From the NCBI GenBank assembly GCA_024291935.2, contig CM044322.1:69307405-69371404 (forward strand): DNA of 64,000 nt. The letters are read 5' to 3'. Every line of letters begins with the position of its first letter. The first letter of the stretch is position 1. The translations under genes and the position numbers were made by a program. The notes beneath the pieces are model-generated. The model had not been told where the DNA came from and did no database searches. It saw nothing but the letters and a program-made list of their open reading frames with translations. Positions 13,101 through 24,005 of this stretch are shown one piece after another. The DNA is from Okapia johnstoni (taxonomy: Eukaryota > Chordata > Mammalia > Artiodactyla > Giraffidae).

Positions 13101-14385
13101 GACAGTGATTAGCACTGGCCAACTAATGGCCAGTGCTAAAGTTAAAATGGCCTATTATCTATATTCAATTATCATCTCCAAATTCTCTAGCGTTCTTTCC
13201 AAAATAATGTATATTCAAAATAATTATGCAATTTTATTTTAAAAATATTTATAAATTATACATATCAATTAATAAATGATGTCTCTTAATTTAAAAAATT
13301 AAGTTAAAATGTATTTTAAGTCACATGATGACCAACTGCAAAACTTTCCTATAGAGATATGCTAATTGTCAGCAAGTAACCAAGAAATCTGATCCTCAAC
13401 ACAAGGACTACATATGTGGTTCTGGAGTTTTCAGTTTTTATATAGCATAAAAATAAGCTGGCAGAGAATGGAAAGGAAACTTATTGCACTCCAGAAAGGA
13501 GATTAAAAATAGGGTTACTGGCCTTCCAGATATATTTAGCCCATATTCTGTAATATTACTAGCCTTGAAAGCAGTGAAAAGGTTGATTTTTAGTGGCAAA
13601 GCTGACAAACAGCTGGGAAGGACTATGAAAAATGCAAGCAGTTCTTTATATAGAAATAATTTTAGGTCTTATACAGGAATATGAAGGAGAATTATTCATA
13701 AATTAGTCAGCTCAATTATTCAATTTGTTCATTAGATGACACGCAGCAAATTTTAAAGCCACAGGATAGCTTCTCCCTGTCATGGAACTTGTCCAAACCC
13801 CACTCTCCCTACCACTCTGTGTGTGCCGAGGGAATAAGAATTAGTTTTTTTTATTATCTTAATAAAATGGTGTCAAAAGCTAAATGCCTGCAAGCTCCAA
13901 AATGAATAAATGCATCAAAACAAAACTGTACTGTTCAAGTTTTATTTATGATCTATAAAATGGTTCTCTTAAACATACTAATAAGCTAGGACTGCATTTC
14001 TACCTTGCAGAAAAAAACACACCTCTAAGTTCAGAGGTATTTTCTGTTCCTTGTTTTTGTTAAAATGAGCCATCATAATACACTCTATATATATATCATT
14101 CTATTAAAAAAATAACCATTATCTAGACAAAAGTAGCATGCTATTTTTTTCCCTATTTATCCTAGTGATTGAAAGGAATAAATAAATGGGCTCCAAATCA
14201 AAATCATTCTGAAAAGCTAAACTTGAACCTCACAACCTGTTATTTCAAAGTCAAGAGAAACCAAAAAGAAACAAAAAAAGAGCCTGGGTTAACCAGTGAG
14301 ATATAACTACCTTGATCATTTAAAGTAGCACTTCCTCCTTTTCAGGAGGACCATTAAAGCTCAAAGAATTACTTCATTTACTTAC
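13101..14385 (-). other. DYRK3: DYRK3 intron 2, AT-rich proximal part
   Basis: Strongly AT-rich intronic DNA, especially 13,190-13,330. No exon or clear repeat is seen. A short TA run lies at about 14,085-14,097. Confidence 0.6.
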
Positions 14386-14497
14386 ATTTAGTCTTCTGGG
14401 TAGAGGTGGTTCAGAAGGATTGCAGAGTACATTTGAACAGGGTGGGCATTTGGTTTCATCTATCATCATGAAGGTATCATAGACACCATCCCCCAAT
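14386..14497 (-). CDS. DYRK3: DYRK3 exon 2
   Basis: This 112-bp exon is bounded by a TAG acceptor (14,498-14,500 on plus) and a GTAAGT donor (14,380-14,385). It encodes the N-terminal segment LGDGVYDTFMMIDETKCPPC followed by a Cys/Pro-rich stretch ending RRLN, closely matching known mammalian DYRK3. Phase is 2 in and 0 out, consistent with exons 1 and 3. The ORF is too short for simple ORF scanning but is secure from splice sites, phase and protein match. The segment lies in the regulatory N terminus, upstream of the kinase domain. Confidence 0.95.
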
Positions 14498-14622
14498 CTA
14501 GTTGAAAAGATCACAGATAAAATCTGTCAGTAACTAAAGTAAATAAATCTGTATTTCCAAAACACCTTGTGTGTTAACTACTTCTTATCTTCTACAAAGA
14601 ATAATTAATACAAACAAATGTT

Positions 14623-14866
14623 CACTCTGTATATACACTACCATTTGTACAATAGCTAGCTAGTGGTAAACCGCAGTATATACAGCACAGGGAGCTCTGT
14701 GATGACCCAGAGGGGTGGGATTGGGGCGGGGGAGGTACAAGGGAGGCTCAACAGGGAGGGGATATATGTGTACCTGTGGCTGATTCACATTGTTGTACAG
14801 CAGAAACTAACACAACATTGTAAAGCAATTATATCCCAATAGAAATGATTATGGTGGAAAAAAAAA
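14623..14866 (+). mobile_element. L1 3' UTR fragment
   Basis: Matches the artiodactyl L1 3' UTR: CAGCACAGGGAGCTCTGTGA, then a GGGAGG-rich stretch, GTACCTGTGGCTGATTCACA and AACACAACATTGTAAAGCAA, ending in an A tail at 14,857-14,866. It lies in DYRK3 intron 1, immediately upstream of exon 2 in the gene's sense. Confidence 0.85.
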
Positions 14867-16330
14867 GTGTTCACTTTGAATTCTGGCACTGAACACAAAC
14901 TACAGAGGTATTTCGCAAAGGAAGAGAGGAAATCCAATTCTTCTCTTTTGGTATCTAAAGAAATAAAAGTATTTCTAGGTTTGTATTTTGAAATAGTTAA
15001 AAATAATTCTTACTTTCTGAATGTTGTTAAGGATAGGGACTATCAAAGGGTCTCATTTAACTTACTACTTGAAAACAAAGACTAGTTTAAATACTGAAGC
15101 CTAAAAGCTAACTAGAAAAAACAAGACGGAGGACTAAGTCGGATTTTAATTTTAGCTCTAAAACTGGCTACACCAGCTCTCTCTCTGAGCCATTTTCTAC
15201 ACAGTTGTAAAGGGAAGAATAGTCCTGGTCTACACCTTTCTGGGTCTTACAAGCAAGAAATAAAAGGCCTTCTTAGAGCTGTCTTCTCTATACTTACCTA
15301 CTTAACATCTATCTAATTTGTAGAAAAATACAGTGAATTCTACAGCAAATACTAAAGAAATTCTCTAAATTACAAGAATTTCATGTCTTTATCCACTTAA
15401 TTTTCCAGTGGATGGTGGAAGCTTAAATGCCAAATGATTACAGATTATTTCTCTGTACTTTAAAACTGTGCCTCCACCACTGGAAGGGAACACAAAAGAT
15501 GGAGAGGATTTCTTTAATCCACAAGATGGCCCTGAATAATGTACTTCATCTGCCACCAAGAACACGGATTTCCCAGTAACACACATCAGCACTTCATTGT
15601 ATCATTTTTACATGATATACTATGAATGCAATGATAATGACGCACCTGCCAGGGAAGAATTTTTTCAGTCTTTAAAAGCACGCTGCAATAATTCAGTGGC
15701 TTGTAAAAACTGTTTTGCAGAATTAGTTCTAGAGTTTTCTTAATCAATGTGTTACAGAAATACAAAGAGTTTTTTTAAAAGCTCAAAAAACAAACCCAAA
15801 CAACCCACTACAAATATTTTTGGAATGTTCTGTTTTTAAAAAACACTCACGTTCTGATAGAATTATGTCTTTAACGGGAACTGCTTCACTGACAAGAACC
15901 AAAAATTTTGGATGCGACTGATTCTTTGCCAACAGCAGGAATAAAACAAACACAATGGGACAGACGTCCACATTTACAAAGAAAAAGACAGATGGAAGAC
16001 CCACAAGATTTCCTATAAAGAGCCAAAGGAAGTGTCCATGCAAATGAAGTGTGTGTGGGGGTTCCTTCCACTAAGGTGTAAAATACAAAGCAAGGTGGAG
16101 AAACTCTCAAAACAGGATCCACAGAAAAGCCCTACCGGGCAGAGTCCCTCACCTGCACCCAGAGACCAGACCACACCCCTCACGGCAAAGTCTTCGGTTA
16201 TCCCTGTCTCCCCCAGTTTGCTAAGAAGCCCCACCAAAAGTCCCAGCTTCTTGGAGTTCTTGACCGTACATCCCCGATCGAGAGCTCCAGAGAGAACCCC
16301 CAGGGTGAGATTTATTTCCCTAGCCCCCCA
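14867..16330 (-). other. DYRK3: DYRK3 intron 1
   Basis: Intronic DNA from 14,498 to 16,542 overall. Human DYRK3 has an alternative N terminus; I searched for a matching alternative first exon here and did not find one. No other gene or clear repeat is visible between 14,867 and the CpG island. Confidence 0.55.
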
Positions 16331-16542
16331 TTAGCCTCCTCCCCCATGGCGGGGGTGGGGTGGGTGGGACGGGAGCTGATGCAGAAGGCGGCGGCCAGTC
16401 CCAGAGACTAGACCCCTTCCCTAACCCTCCCGCTGGGGGTTCGCTCAGCTTCCAGCCCGTCCATCCCCACTCCCCCACCCTCGCCAGCAGCGCCAGCCGC
16501 TCACCCGGGCGCCCCAGCCCGTTACGCCCGCGGCGCGGTTAC

Positions 16543-16619
16543 CTCCGCTGCTGCGGCGGGAGTGCGGCCCCCGGCGGCCCCTCATCCTTCCGCCCGGGCC
16601 CCCGAGCCGTGCCTCCCAT
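16543..16619 (-). CDS. DYRK3: DYRK3 exon 1 (coding part)
   Basis: ATG at 16,619-16,617 in a good initiation context (CGGGATGG). It encodes MGGTARGPGRKDEGPPGAAL followed by PPQQR and two bases of the next codon, then a GTAACC donor (16,537-16,542 on plus). This matches the start of the long human DYRK3 isoform almost residue for residue. The 77 coding bases leave phase 2, which exon 2 completes with its first base. The 5' UTR extends upstream to an unknown start within the CpG island. Confidence 0.93.
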
Positions 16620-16839
16620 CCCGCAGCTCCGGACCCCGCTGGGGGGAGGGCGGCGGTTGGAGAGGCGGGCGGGCGGGCGGCGTCCACCTGCGCCGGGGCG
16701 GCTGCCTCCCGGGCCGCGACGCTACCCTGGGAACTCTCGTCTGGACACCGGCACTCCGCGCGCGTTCGCTCGGGACTGGCCCGGGTGGGGAAGAGCGAGA
16801 GGAGCGGCTAGGGAGGGAGGCGGGAGGGGGAGCGGCGCG

Positions 16840-16852
16840 GTCGCCTAGCAAC
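16840..16852 (+). promoter_or_regulatory. RFX X-box-like motif in DYRK3 promoter
   Basis: GTCGCCTAGCAAC fits the X-box consensus GTNRCC-N(0-3)-RGYAAC with a 1-nt spacer and no mismatch. It lies about 220 bp upstream of the DYRK3 ATG. RFX binding is inferred from the motif only. Confidence 0.6.
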
Positions 16853-17060
16853 CGCGGCACGCCCCGGGAAACGCCTCTGCGCAAGTACGCGGTGACGTAC
16901 GGGGGCGGGGCCAAGCGTCCCCCGCCTCGGGGCGCGCCTCCGGGAAGCGCCTGTGGAGAGACCCCAGGAGATGCGGAGCGGGAGGCAGGCTGCTGGCCGG
17001 CGGAGGTCCTCTGGCCGCAGTCTGAGGGCTGGGGGCCGGAGCTGTGGAGGGAGAAAGGCT

Positions 17061-17977
17061 CTGACGGAGGGTTTGTGAAGTAACAGCCCTCGCTTTCCGA
17101 AGTGCCACCGGCCCCTCACGGCCATCTATCCCTTAACACGTTTCAGCTTGGAGTTCTAAAACTTCCCTTGAATATGAATTTTAAAAGAATGAAGGGAAAA
17201 AAAGGGTAATTTGTCAGACTGAGGGGCACTGAGGGGACATCCCTCCGGAGGGTAATGAGTTAACGAAGGAAAGCAGTAATAATAAACCCATTTTGTCTGT
17301 GACACTACCGGCGCGACGAACGTTTTCCTTTAACCATACCAGATGATATCACTCTTTTATATAGATTTAACTAGGAATTATATAATTTAAACTGAGGTAT
17401 AAAGTATATAATTTTAGCTGAGGTGTGTCCGACTCCCCTGCCACGGGATGCTACGGGCTGGTATGGCTCAGAGCCATGTTAAAGATGAAGAAACTGAGGC
17501 CAGAGACGATCACGTGGTTGGCGAAGCCTTAAACTAAAACGTATCCAGCTTCTCAGCCTTCCTCTTGATGCGCCCGACGCCGCGGAAAGAAGGCTCTTCT
17601 GGTCTTTCTGCTTGGAATGGCTGGGATTTTGCCCCCTTCCTTTTCTGAAAAGTTAAGACTCCTTGGCAACACCAAGGTTAGGCGGATTTGTCTAGTTGGG
17701 ACGAAAGTGAAAGGGAAGAAGGTTAAAACAGAAGAACAGAAGTGTTGTTTTCTCGAGTGTGACATCCAATCGGATTTCCTAAACCTACAAAGCACGAGGC
17801 AGGCCATCTGACCCTTGAGTTAGAGAACTAAACGTTCTGGAAATGCCGGATGTGCGCGCCACCTGGTGGGGCTTAGGGACTCATTGCCCCGGGCCTGCAG
17901 AACACAGTCCATAAATCTGAAAATTTCCACCCAAGGCTCATTTCCGTGTGACTAAAAATCATATTCCTTATTCTCAT
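17061..17977. other. Intergenic DNA upstream of DYRK3
   Basis: No coding exon is recognised. CpGs thin out from 17,280 to 17,600 as in an island shore. A CTCF-like motif occurs at 17,856-17,869. Confidence 0.55.
17856..17869 (-). promoter_or_regulatory. CTCF-like core motif
   Basis: The minus strand reads CCACCAGGTGGCGC, one mismatch from the common CTCF core CCACCAGGGGGCGC. It is about 1.2 kb upstream of the DYRK3 ATG. It is not within a recognised SINE. Occupancy is inferred, not shown. Confidence 0.5.
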
Positions 17978-17989
17978 GCCTTTAAGTAA

Positions 17990-18109
17990 GTGAAGTCGCT
18001 CAGTCGTGTCCGACTCTTTGCGACCCCATGGACTGTAGCCCTCCAGGCTCCTCCGTCCATGGGATTTTCCAGGCAAGAATACTGGAGTGGGTTGCCGTTT
18101 CCTTCTCCA
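17990..18109 (-). mobile_element. BovA SINE with 12-bp target duplication
   Basis: Near-consensus BovA on the minus strand (plus reads GTCGCTCAGTCGTGTCCGAC ... GTTGCCGTTTCCTTCTCCAG). It is flanked by identical GCCTTTAAGTAA at 17,978-17,989 and 18,110-18,121. The perfect duplication shows a recent, clean retrotransposition. Confidence 0.95.
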
Positions 18110-18121
18110 GCCTTTAAGTAA

Positions 18122-18839
18122 AAATGTCCTTAAAATCCAAAAGCTCTTCACTTTAAAAACTAATCAAGTGTCGGTTTGGGGAACTTCACTCTGCGATCAG
18201 TGTTTCTTTAGACTATGATATAAATATAAATTCAAAGGTTTTCTCCCATGATGATTTAAATTTTTCTAATCTTACGAATAAACTTTTTTTTTTTTAAACT
18301 GCGCCCAACCCTTCCCCCACTCTTTCCAAACTAGAGCAACCCTGCTTTCACATGGGTTTGTATTTGGACTCCTACAAAAGCTTTTGTTTGAAGGAAAAGT
18401 CCCATGGCAACAAAAGGTTTGGACAAGATTGCAAAATTCTGTTAAATAATTATTGTTCTTAGTACTTATGTGGACACCTCAGACCACTTTATTGCCCTGA
18501 ACATTTGAATGGGACTTGCCTCAACATGTTTTCTTACCTCATTCTGAATCGTTGATCTTTCCAAGTCTGTTTCAAGACATATCTGCATAAGCCTTCTTGA
18601 AGCATTCCTTTTCTCCTTCCTGCCCCTGAGTTGGGAAGCACAGAGGCCTCCTTAATCTTTAGCCTGTTGACCTTAAGGTCAAGGGAGCGAGGATTCCTTG
18701 AGGGTGCTGGAACTTTATGAGTCTCTGACCTTAGTGACCCAAGTAATTTCTTCAGAGCCTCTGTTTCGTAACAGTGTGACTGGATTAAAGCCCAGTGAGG
18801 GAACTAGCAGGAGCCTCCATACTGAATTTACCTCTTGGT
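18122..18839. other. Intergenic DNA, nothing recognised
   Basis: No gene, RNA or clear repeat is seen. A T run lies at 18,283-18,295. Confidence 0.45.
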
Positions 18840-19330
18840 GGGTGTTGAGCCACAAGACCCAACCAAGTCAGAGAGAGAAGGAAAGATTTATTACTTGCAG
18901 CAAGTAAGAAGAACACTGGGGATCTTCCTCAAAGCAGTGTCTCTCAGAATTGCAAAATTGGGGAAGTTTTAAGCATATTCATGAACGGGCTTGGGTGGTT
19001 GACAGAGTTCAAGCTTTAGTTGATTGAAGTCATAGTTTATAAAAGGTCAACCTCATTATCCTTTAGGTTCCAGTAGATTTGGTTGTTGAGCACTTTAGGT
19101 TAATCAGGTTGTCACTGAACGAGAACTGGGAGTCTTTACAACTTCTCTTGCCTAATAACAGGCAATGTTTCTTCATTCTTTTCTTCTCTTAAGATCATTA
19201 ATTACTGAGACCTGCTCAAGGGCAAGCATTGTGGCCAGGCTTAGATCACAAAATGGCTTCGGTCAAGAAAGCCATGCCTGGTTCTTCTTCAAGGACTGTC
19301 CTACCCTATCTGTGTACACTCCCTAGTGCC
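18840..19330 (-). repeat. Possible solitary LTR-like repeat
   Basis: On the minus strand an AATAAA (plus TTTATT near 18,888) is followed by CTTTCC-type sequence, and the block has the mixed composition of an LTR. I cannot match it to a named family and could not define TG...CA ends, so this is tentative. Confidence 0.3.
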
Positions 19331-19649
19331 ACCTAAGAGTGGTTAATATTTCCATTGTCTCTCTCAGGGCAGCTACAGCCAGATTTACCTATTATGGATT
19401 GGCTAAATATCATATAAGATACTTGCCTGCTCTTTGAAGCCAGTTCTAATATATCTGCAAAATAAGGAACCTATAATAAATGAACAACAACAAAAAAAAT
19501 GGAACTCTTTCTGAATCTTCAAAAATCAGAGCATTCAGAATGGGATTATAACAGTTTTAAATGTACAGATTAAGAAAATATTCCTGTGACCACATGCACC
19601 TGGAATTTTGTGATGACACACCTGTTGGTGGTTTAGGTTTAAATTTATC

Positions 19650-20180
19650 TCAGTTCAGTTCAGTTGCTGAGTTGTGTCTGACTCTTTGTGACTCCATGAA
19701 CTGCAGCAGCCAGGCCTCCCTGTCCATCACCAACTCCTGGAGTTTACTCAAACTCATGTCCATTGAGTCAGTGATGCCATCCAACCATCTCATCCTCTGT
19801 CGTCCCCTTCTCCCACCTTCAATCTTTCCCAGCTTCAGGGTCTTTTCAAGTGAGTCAGCTCTTTGCATCAGGTGGCCAAAGTATTGGAGTTTCAGCTTTA
19901 ACATCAGTCCTTCCAATGAATACTCAGGACTGATTTCCTTTAGGATGGACTGATTGGATCTCCTTGCAGTCCAAGGGACTCGCAAGAGTCTTCTCCAACG
20001 CCACAGTTCAAAAGCATCAATTCTTCGGCGCTCAGCTTTCTTTATAGTCCAACTCTCACATCCATACATGACTACTGGAAAAAACATAGCCTTGACTAGA
20101 CAGCACTTTGTTGGCAAAGTAATGTCTCTGCTTTTTAATATGCTGTCTATGTTGGTCATAACTTTCCTTCCAAGGAGTAA
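19650..20180 (-). mobile_element. BovB LINE 3' end
   Basis: The minus strand keeps an open frame for the C-terminal part of BovB ORF2 ([20 protein letters not shown] ... [19 protein letters not shown]). It ends with the BovB 3' tail (CAGTTCAGTT repeats at 19,651-19,670 on plus). The copy is 5'-truncated near 20,180. A 20-bp local repeat unit starting TTCCAAGGAGTAA occurs at its truncated edge (20,168 and 20,188). Confidence 0.92.
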
Positions 20181-20184
20181 TCGT

Positions 20185-20749
20185 TACTTCCAAGGAGTAA
20201 CAGCCCCATACTGCACTACTGTTTCTTGATTGTTCCTCCTTTCTTTCTTCAATCCCTCTCTTCCCTGATTAGCAACTGTTTGAATCTGCCCATTGGAATT
20301 CAGGGAAGGCCAAAAAGGCTGAATGATGCCTATTTCTTACAGACAAGAAACTGGGGACATGGAAAGGATTTGTGCCTGGGAGGGCCCCACAGCAGACCCA
20401 TAGAGACCTTCACGGTTTCACTTGCTGTACTTCCTCCCTCCTCTCTCTCTTCCCCAAGCTTTGAAAGTTCTCCCTATTAATCCTTCTGAATCCTGAAAAA
20501 AACAACAAAACAAATAAAATCCATATGTTTCTTCCAATACTGTAGATACTTTGTTCTATATCTCCTAAATCCTTAAGTTTGTCCTTCTTAATCCCTAACC
20601 CCAGAAATATTTATCTTTTCCCCAAATATCTGTCACTTCTTCTCACTTACTCTTCCCAGTTTAGTTCCACCTTCTTGACTGAGGGGCCATATGAAACTAC
20701 ATTTCTGAATTCTTGAAACCTAAGTAGGACTCTTTCTAATATAATTACC
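20185..20749. other. Intergenic DNA, nothing recognised
   Basis: T/C-rich unique sequence with no gene or clear repeat. Confidence 0.45.
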
Positions 20750-20754
20750 ATTAA

Positions 20755-20910
20755 TTAAGTCTATTATGCTCCAGGTACCATCTGAAGTACTTTACATATA
20801 TTTTCTTGTTTAAACCTTATGCAAGTCCTGTGAGATAGGTATTATACCCATTTTACATTTCAGAAAACATTCTCAAAGATGAATGACTTGTGCAGGTTCA
20901 TATAGCTGGT
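20755..20910 (-). repeat. MIR SINE, left half (split by a provirus)
   Basis: Reverse-complement MIR: CTTTACATATATTTTCTTG, GAGATAGGTATTATACCCAT, TTTTACATTTCAGAAAACAT, TCATATAGCTGGT. It breaks off where the retroviral LTR starts. Its continuation is found 13.2 kb away at about 34,161-34,225. Confidence 0.8.
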
Positions 20911-21631
20911 GTGTGGTGTCAACTGAAAATTGTCACACCATCTGGCACTACAAAAATGAAGTCTCTAGCCACTGCAGTCGCTGCTGCTGCTGCTAAGTCG
21001 CTTCAGTCGTGTCCGACTCTGTGTGACGCCATAGATGGCAGCCCACCGGGCTCCTCCATCCCTGGGATTCTCCAGGCAAGAACACTGGAGTGGGTTGCCA
21101 TTTCCTTCTCCAATGGATGAAAGTGAAAAGTGAAAGTGAAGTTGCTCAGTCATGTCCGACTGTTCGAGACCACATGGACTGCAGCCTACCAGGCTCCTCT
21201 GTCCATGGGATTTTCCAGGCAAGAGTACTGGAGTGGGTTGCCATTGCCTTCTCCGCCACTGCAGTTAGTGACCTTCAATACACCCTGAAAAGAGTTTAGG
21301 GCAGAGATCAAGAATGACGCATTCTGTGCTCTAGGGAAAACTAACACAACAGGCCTTCAGATAGTTAGACATTGTCAGGAGAAGATTTTATGAGCCTGAT
21401 TTCTTATATCTTCTCATATCTAGAGAATCACTGAACTGATTAATGGAAACATCTACTCCTCATGACTAGCAGCAACATTCTGCCAAAATGTGTGCTTGAC
21501 CAATATCACATGTATACTGACCTCTCCCCTTTCCTTTCCAGAACAGTTCTTCAGAGTTATCTGAGAGACTGTCTTCTGGGCTATATTCCTCATTTACCCC
21601 AAATGAAATTGATCTCACAACTTTTATGTGC
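20911..21631 (+). mobile_element. 5' LTR of old endogenous retrovirus
   Basis: This block aligns along its length with 33,681-34,125: shared CATCTGGCAC, the CACCCTGAAA...GTTTAGGG segment, CTGCCAAAATGTGTGCTTGA, CAGAGTTATC and CCCCAAATGAAATTGATC. The only large difference is a BOV-A2 dimer at 20,979-21,254. The two LTRs have clearly diverged, so the provirus is old. The exact 3' edge is uncertain; U5 could extend to about 21,811. Confidence 0.8.
20979..21254 (-). mobile_element. BOV-A2 dimeric SINE inside the 5' LTR
   Basis: Two BovA monomers in tandem joined by the linker GAAAGTGAAAAGTGAAAGTG. Flanked by identical GCCACTGCAGT at 20,968-20,978 and 21,255-21,265, an 11-bp target-site duplication. 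Removing it restores alignment of the 5' and 3' LTRs. Confidence 0.95.
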
Positions 21632-23348
21632 ATTTTTTTTCCAGTCTATTGTTTTGATGACCATGAAGGGATCTTTACCTAAACTCTACAAGGAACTTGT
21701 ACACTGGTATCAGCAGAGGCCTCTTGTACCTATCCACCTCCTTGGAAATTCCAATTTGGGTGAGTCTATCCTGGGTCTTGGACCTCCTGTATTGGCTGAT
21801 GGTTCTGAGTTTCATTTGGTGGTATATAACAGGTACCCGCCCCCCTCAACTGAAAGATACTGGTGGGGGGTGGGAGGTGGGGGGTGGAGTCTGTTGAAAG
21901 ACCCTGGGAAAATACCTAGTTGAAAGATGCTGAGTGGGGAGAAGTTGAAAGACACTGAGGTTTGCTCAGTTGAAAGACAATGAGTGGTCTGGGCTGAGAA
22001 GTTAGGTGAGAGACTAACTGATCTGACTCTTTCCCTCAATTTGGCTGCCTTTAGAATTTGTCAGGATAAAAATGAAGATATTACATGAGAGCTTTGCTCC
22101 AAAGAAGAGGAACAAAATCCCTCTCAGTCAGTTAAAGCTTTCTCAGCAACTGAGAAATTTATGGATTTCATACTGTGCAGTGGTCCCATAGGGAAACACA
22201 CTTATTAGTTAAAAGATTTGCTCGTCCAGAATTCACGTATAAGAATTGGTCATTCAGTGATATGAGCACTCACAGTGGTCTTAAACCACTGGAGGGAGAA
22301 ACTGAGCCATGTAAGTGGGCTAAAACAACTCTAGGGTGATGCCTAGAGGACTTAAGCTAACAAGTACCTTGCTGGCCTACCACACAATTTTATTAGTAAT
22401 TTTAGCCCTGACAAATTCAGCTTTAAAATGGGAAATAGAGACTCTCAAACAGAGAAGCAAGGAGTATCAGAAAGCCAGCCTCTGAGTAACAACCTAGCCC
22501 CAGGTTTATGTATATACATAACTTATATTTACAAATACTTATTTAATTGGGAATTAAAGGAAAACTTTGCCCTGAAAATAGTCAATATGGGCTCCTTTAT
22601 TGTGTACGCAGTTGTAAGAGAAGACTGGCTTGATAAAACTTCTCTTCAGAATTCTGACTCTTGAAGGAAGAGGTCCTTCTAGGAGCACTTTCTTTTTTCT
22701 CACTATACCTTGAGACCAGGGTTCTCAGAAACAGTTACCTAGATCATCATTTCTGAGACTGAGGGGGAAAAAAGGAAGGAGGAGGAGACCTTTTAAAATT
22801 CAACCTATCCCAATAGTTATAAACTAGTGAGTTTTACATTGTAATACCTGATTCATGACTAAGTTTTAAAATGAAACAATGAGATCTCTGATTGTGTCTG
22901 TCTATATGTGCACATATGTCTTTACCTTTGGATGGTATTATCAAAATTAATTTGTAAATGAGCTCTACTTAATTGGTTTAATTGCAAATTAAGCACTTAT
23001 CAAAATTCTCAGAAATATAAAAGGAAACAGGCCAGGATGAATTACAGGTTCATGTGAACTATGAAATATTCAGTTATAAATTAATACCTGGAATTAAGGT
23101 TTGTTTATTTAATTAATACAGACATGTCTTAGAGTCATCAACATTAGGTATACCTTTATTGTACTTAAGGCTTATTAAAAATCAAATGCAATCTTATTAT
23201 AGCTGTTGCAAATTTGTTAGCAGGAAAAATAACTTGGTATAATGAAATTTTTTATAAATGAATTAAATGTAGATGAGAAAAGAGGTTTTTTTGGTGAACT
23301 CTTTAAAAAATTGTTTCAGGAATCTCTACTTAAAAATACTCTCTCCAG
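21632..23348 (+). mobile_element. ERV leader and degraded gag region
   Basis: Follows the 5' LTR. TTGGTGGTATATAACAGG near 21,814 is where a primer-binding site would be expected but I cannot assign its tRNA. Next is a degenerate repeat of a GTTGAAAGA unit (21,848-21,990). An open frame at 22,428-22,664 starts with MGN, as many retroviral matrix proteins do, but then has no sure match. The rest (22,700-23,348) is AT-rich and carries no intact reading frame. Assignment rests on position between the LTRs. Confidence 0.55.
21848..21992 (+). repeat. Degenerate ~25-bp tandem repeat
   Basis: Five units sharing AGTTGAAAGACACTGAG-like sequence start near 21,848, 21,893, 21,918, 21,943 and 21,968. The last three are spaced 25 bp apart. 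They lie in the ERV leader between the expected primer-binding site and gag. Confidence 0.7.
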
Positions 23349-23668
23349 ATTTATTTTTTAATTTATTTTTAATTGAATGATAATTGCTTTATGATATTAG
23401 CCATATATATATATACATATGTACCCTCCCTCTTGAACCTCCTTCCCACCTCCCACCCTTTCCCACCTCCCACCCTTTCCCACCCTGCTAGATTGTTACA
23501 AAGCCCCAGTTTGTGTTCCCTGAGGCATATAGCAAATTTCCATTGGCTATCTATTTTACACATGGTAGTATATATGCTTCCATACTCCTCTCTCCATTCG
23601 TCTCATCTTCTCCTTCCTCCTCCGGCCCTGCTCATGTCCATAAGTCTGTTCTCTATGTCTGTGACTAG
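23349..23668 (-). mobile_element. L1 3' UTR fragment
   Basis: Reverse complement of the artiodactyl L1 3' UTR, with T-rich start (poly-A on minus), TA run at 23,403-23,413 and the pyrimidine-rich CCTCCCACCCTTTCCC duplicated at 23,450-23,480. Nested in the provirus. Confidence 0.75.
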
Positions 23669-23675
23669 ATTTATT

Positions 23676-23986
23676 TAGTTTTAAATATTTATTTCTTTAG
23701 ATGCATTGGGTCTTAGTTGCAGCATGTAGGATCTTCGTCGCATTGTATGGGATCTTTAATTGCAGCATACTAAGACTCTCTAGTTGTGGCATGGGAGGTC
23801 AGCAGCTGCCACACGCGGGCTCCAGAACAAATGGCTTCAGGAGTGGTGGCACAAGGGCTCTTTAGCTGTGGTGTGTAGGCTTAGTTGCTCTGCAGCATGT
23901 GGGATCTTAGTTCCCTTTCCAGGGATTGAACTTGCATCCCCTGCATTGCATGTTGGATTCTTAACCACTTGACCACCAGGGAAGAA
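23676..23986 (-). mobile_element. CHR-type tRNA SINE
   Basis: Plus strand ends with AACCACTTGACCACCAGGGA, the reverse complement of the tRNA-like head, and begins with an AAATATTTATTTCTTTAGAT tail. Nested in the provirus. Confidence 0.8.
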
Positions 23987-24005
23987 CCCTGGCAACTTTA
24001 AATTT

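Larger units (their letters stand above)
16331..17060. promoter_or_regulatory. DYRK3: CpG-island promoter of DYRK3
   Basis: GC-rich, CpG-dense stretch covering DYRK3 exon 1 and the DNA upstream of it. It contains a GC box (GGGGGCGGGG, 16,901-16,910), a CRE-like TGACGTAC (16,893-16,900), an RFX X-box-like site (16,840-16,852) and a G-run cluster (16,351-16,373). There is no clear TATA box, as expected for a CpG-island promoter. The long open frames on both strands here are composition artefacts. Start-site position cannot be fixed from sequence alone. Confidence 0.85.

Noticed and set aside
16360..17125. Several long overlapping open frames on both strands
   Set aside because: They lie in a CpG island where stop codons are rare. 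None has family resemblance, and the real coding there is DYRK3 exon 1.
20979..21254. Direct repeats suggesting a CRISPR-like array
   Set aside because: Two BovA monomers of a BOV-A2 SINE; no short regular repeats with unique spacers.
22428..22664. A gag matrix gene
   Set aside because: Position and MGN start fit, but there is no secure similarity and the frame is short. Kept only as a possible relic in the ERV entry.
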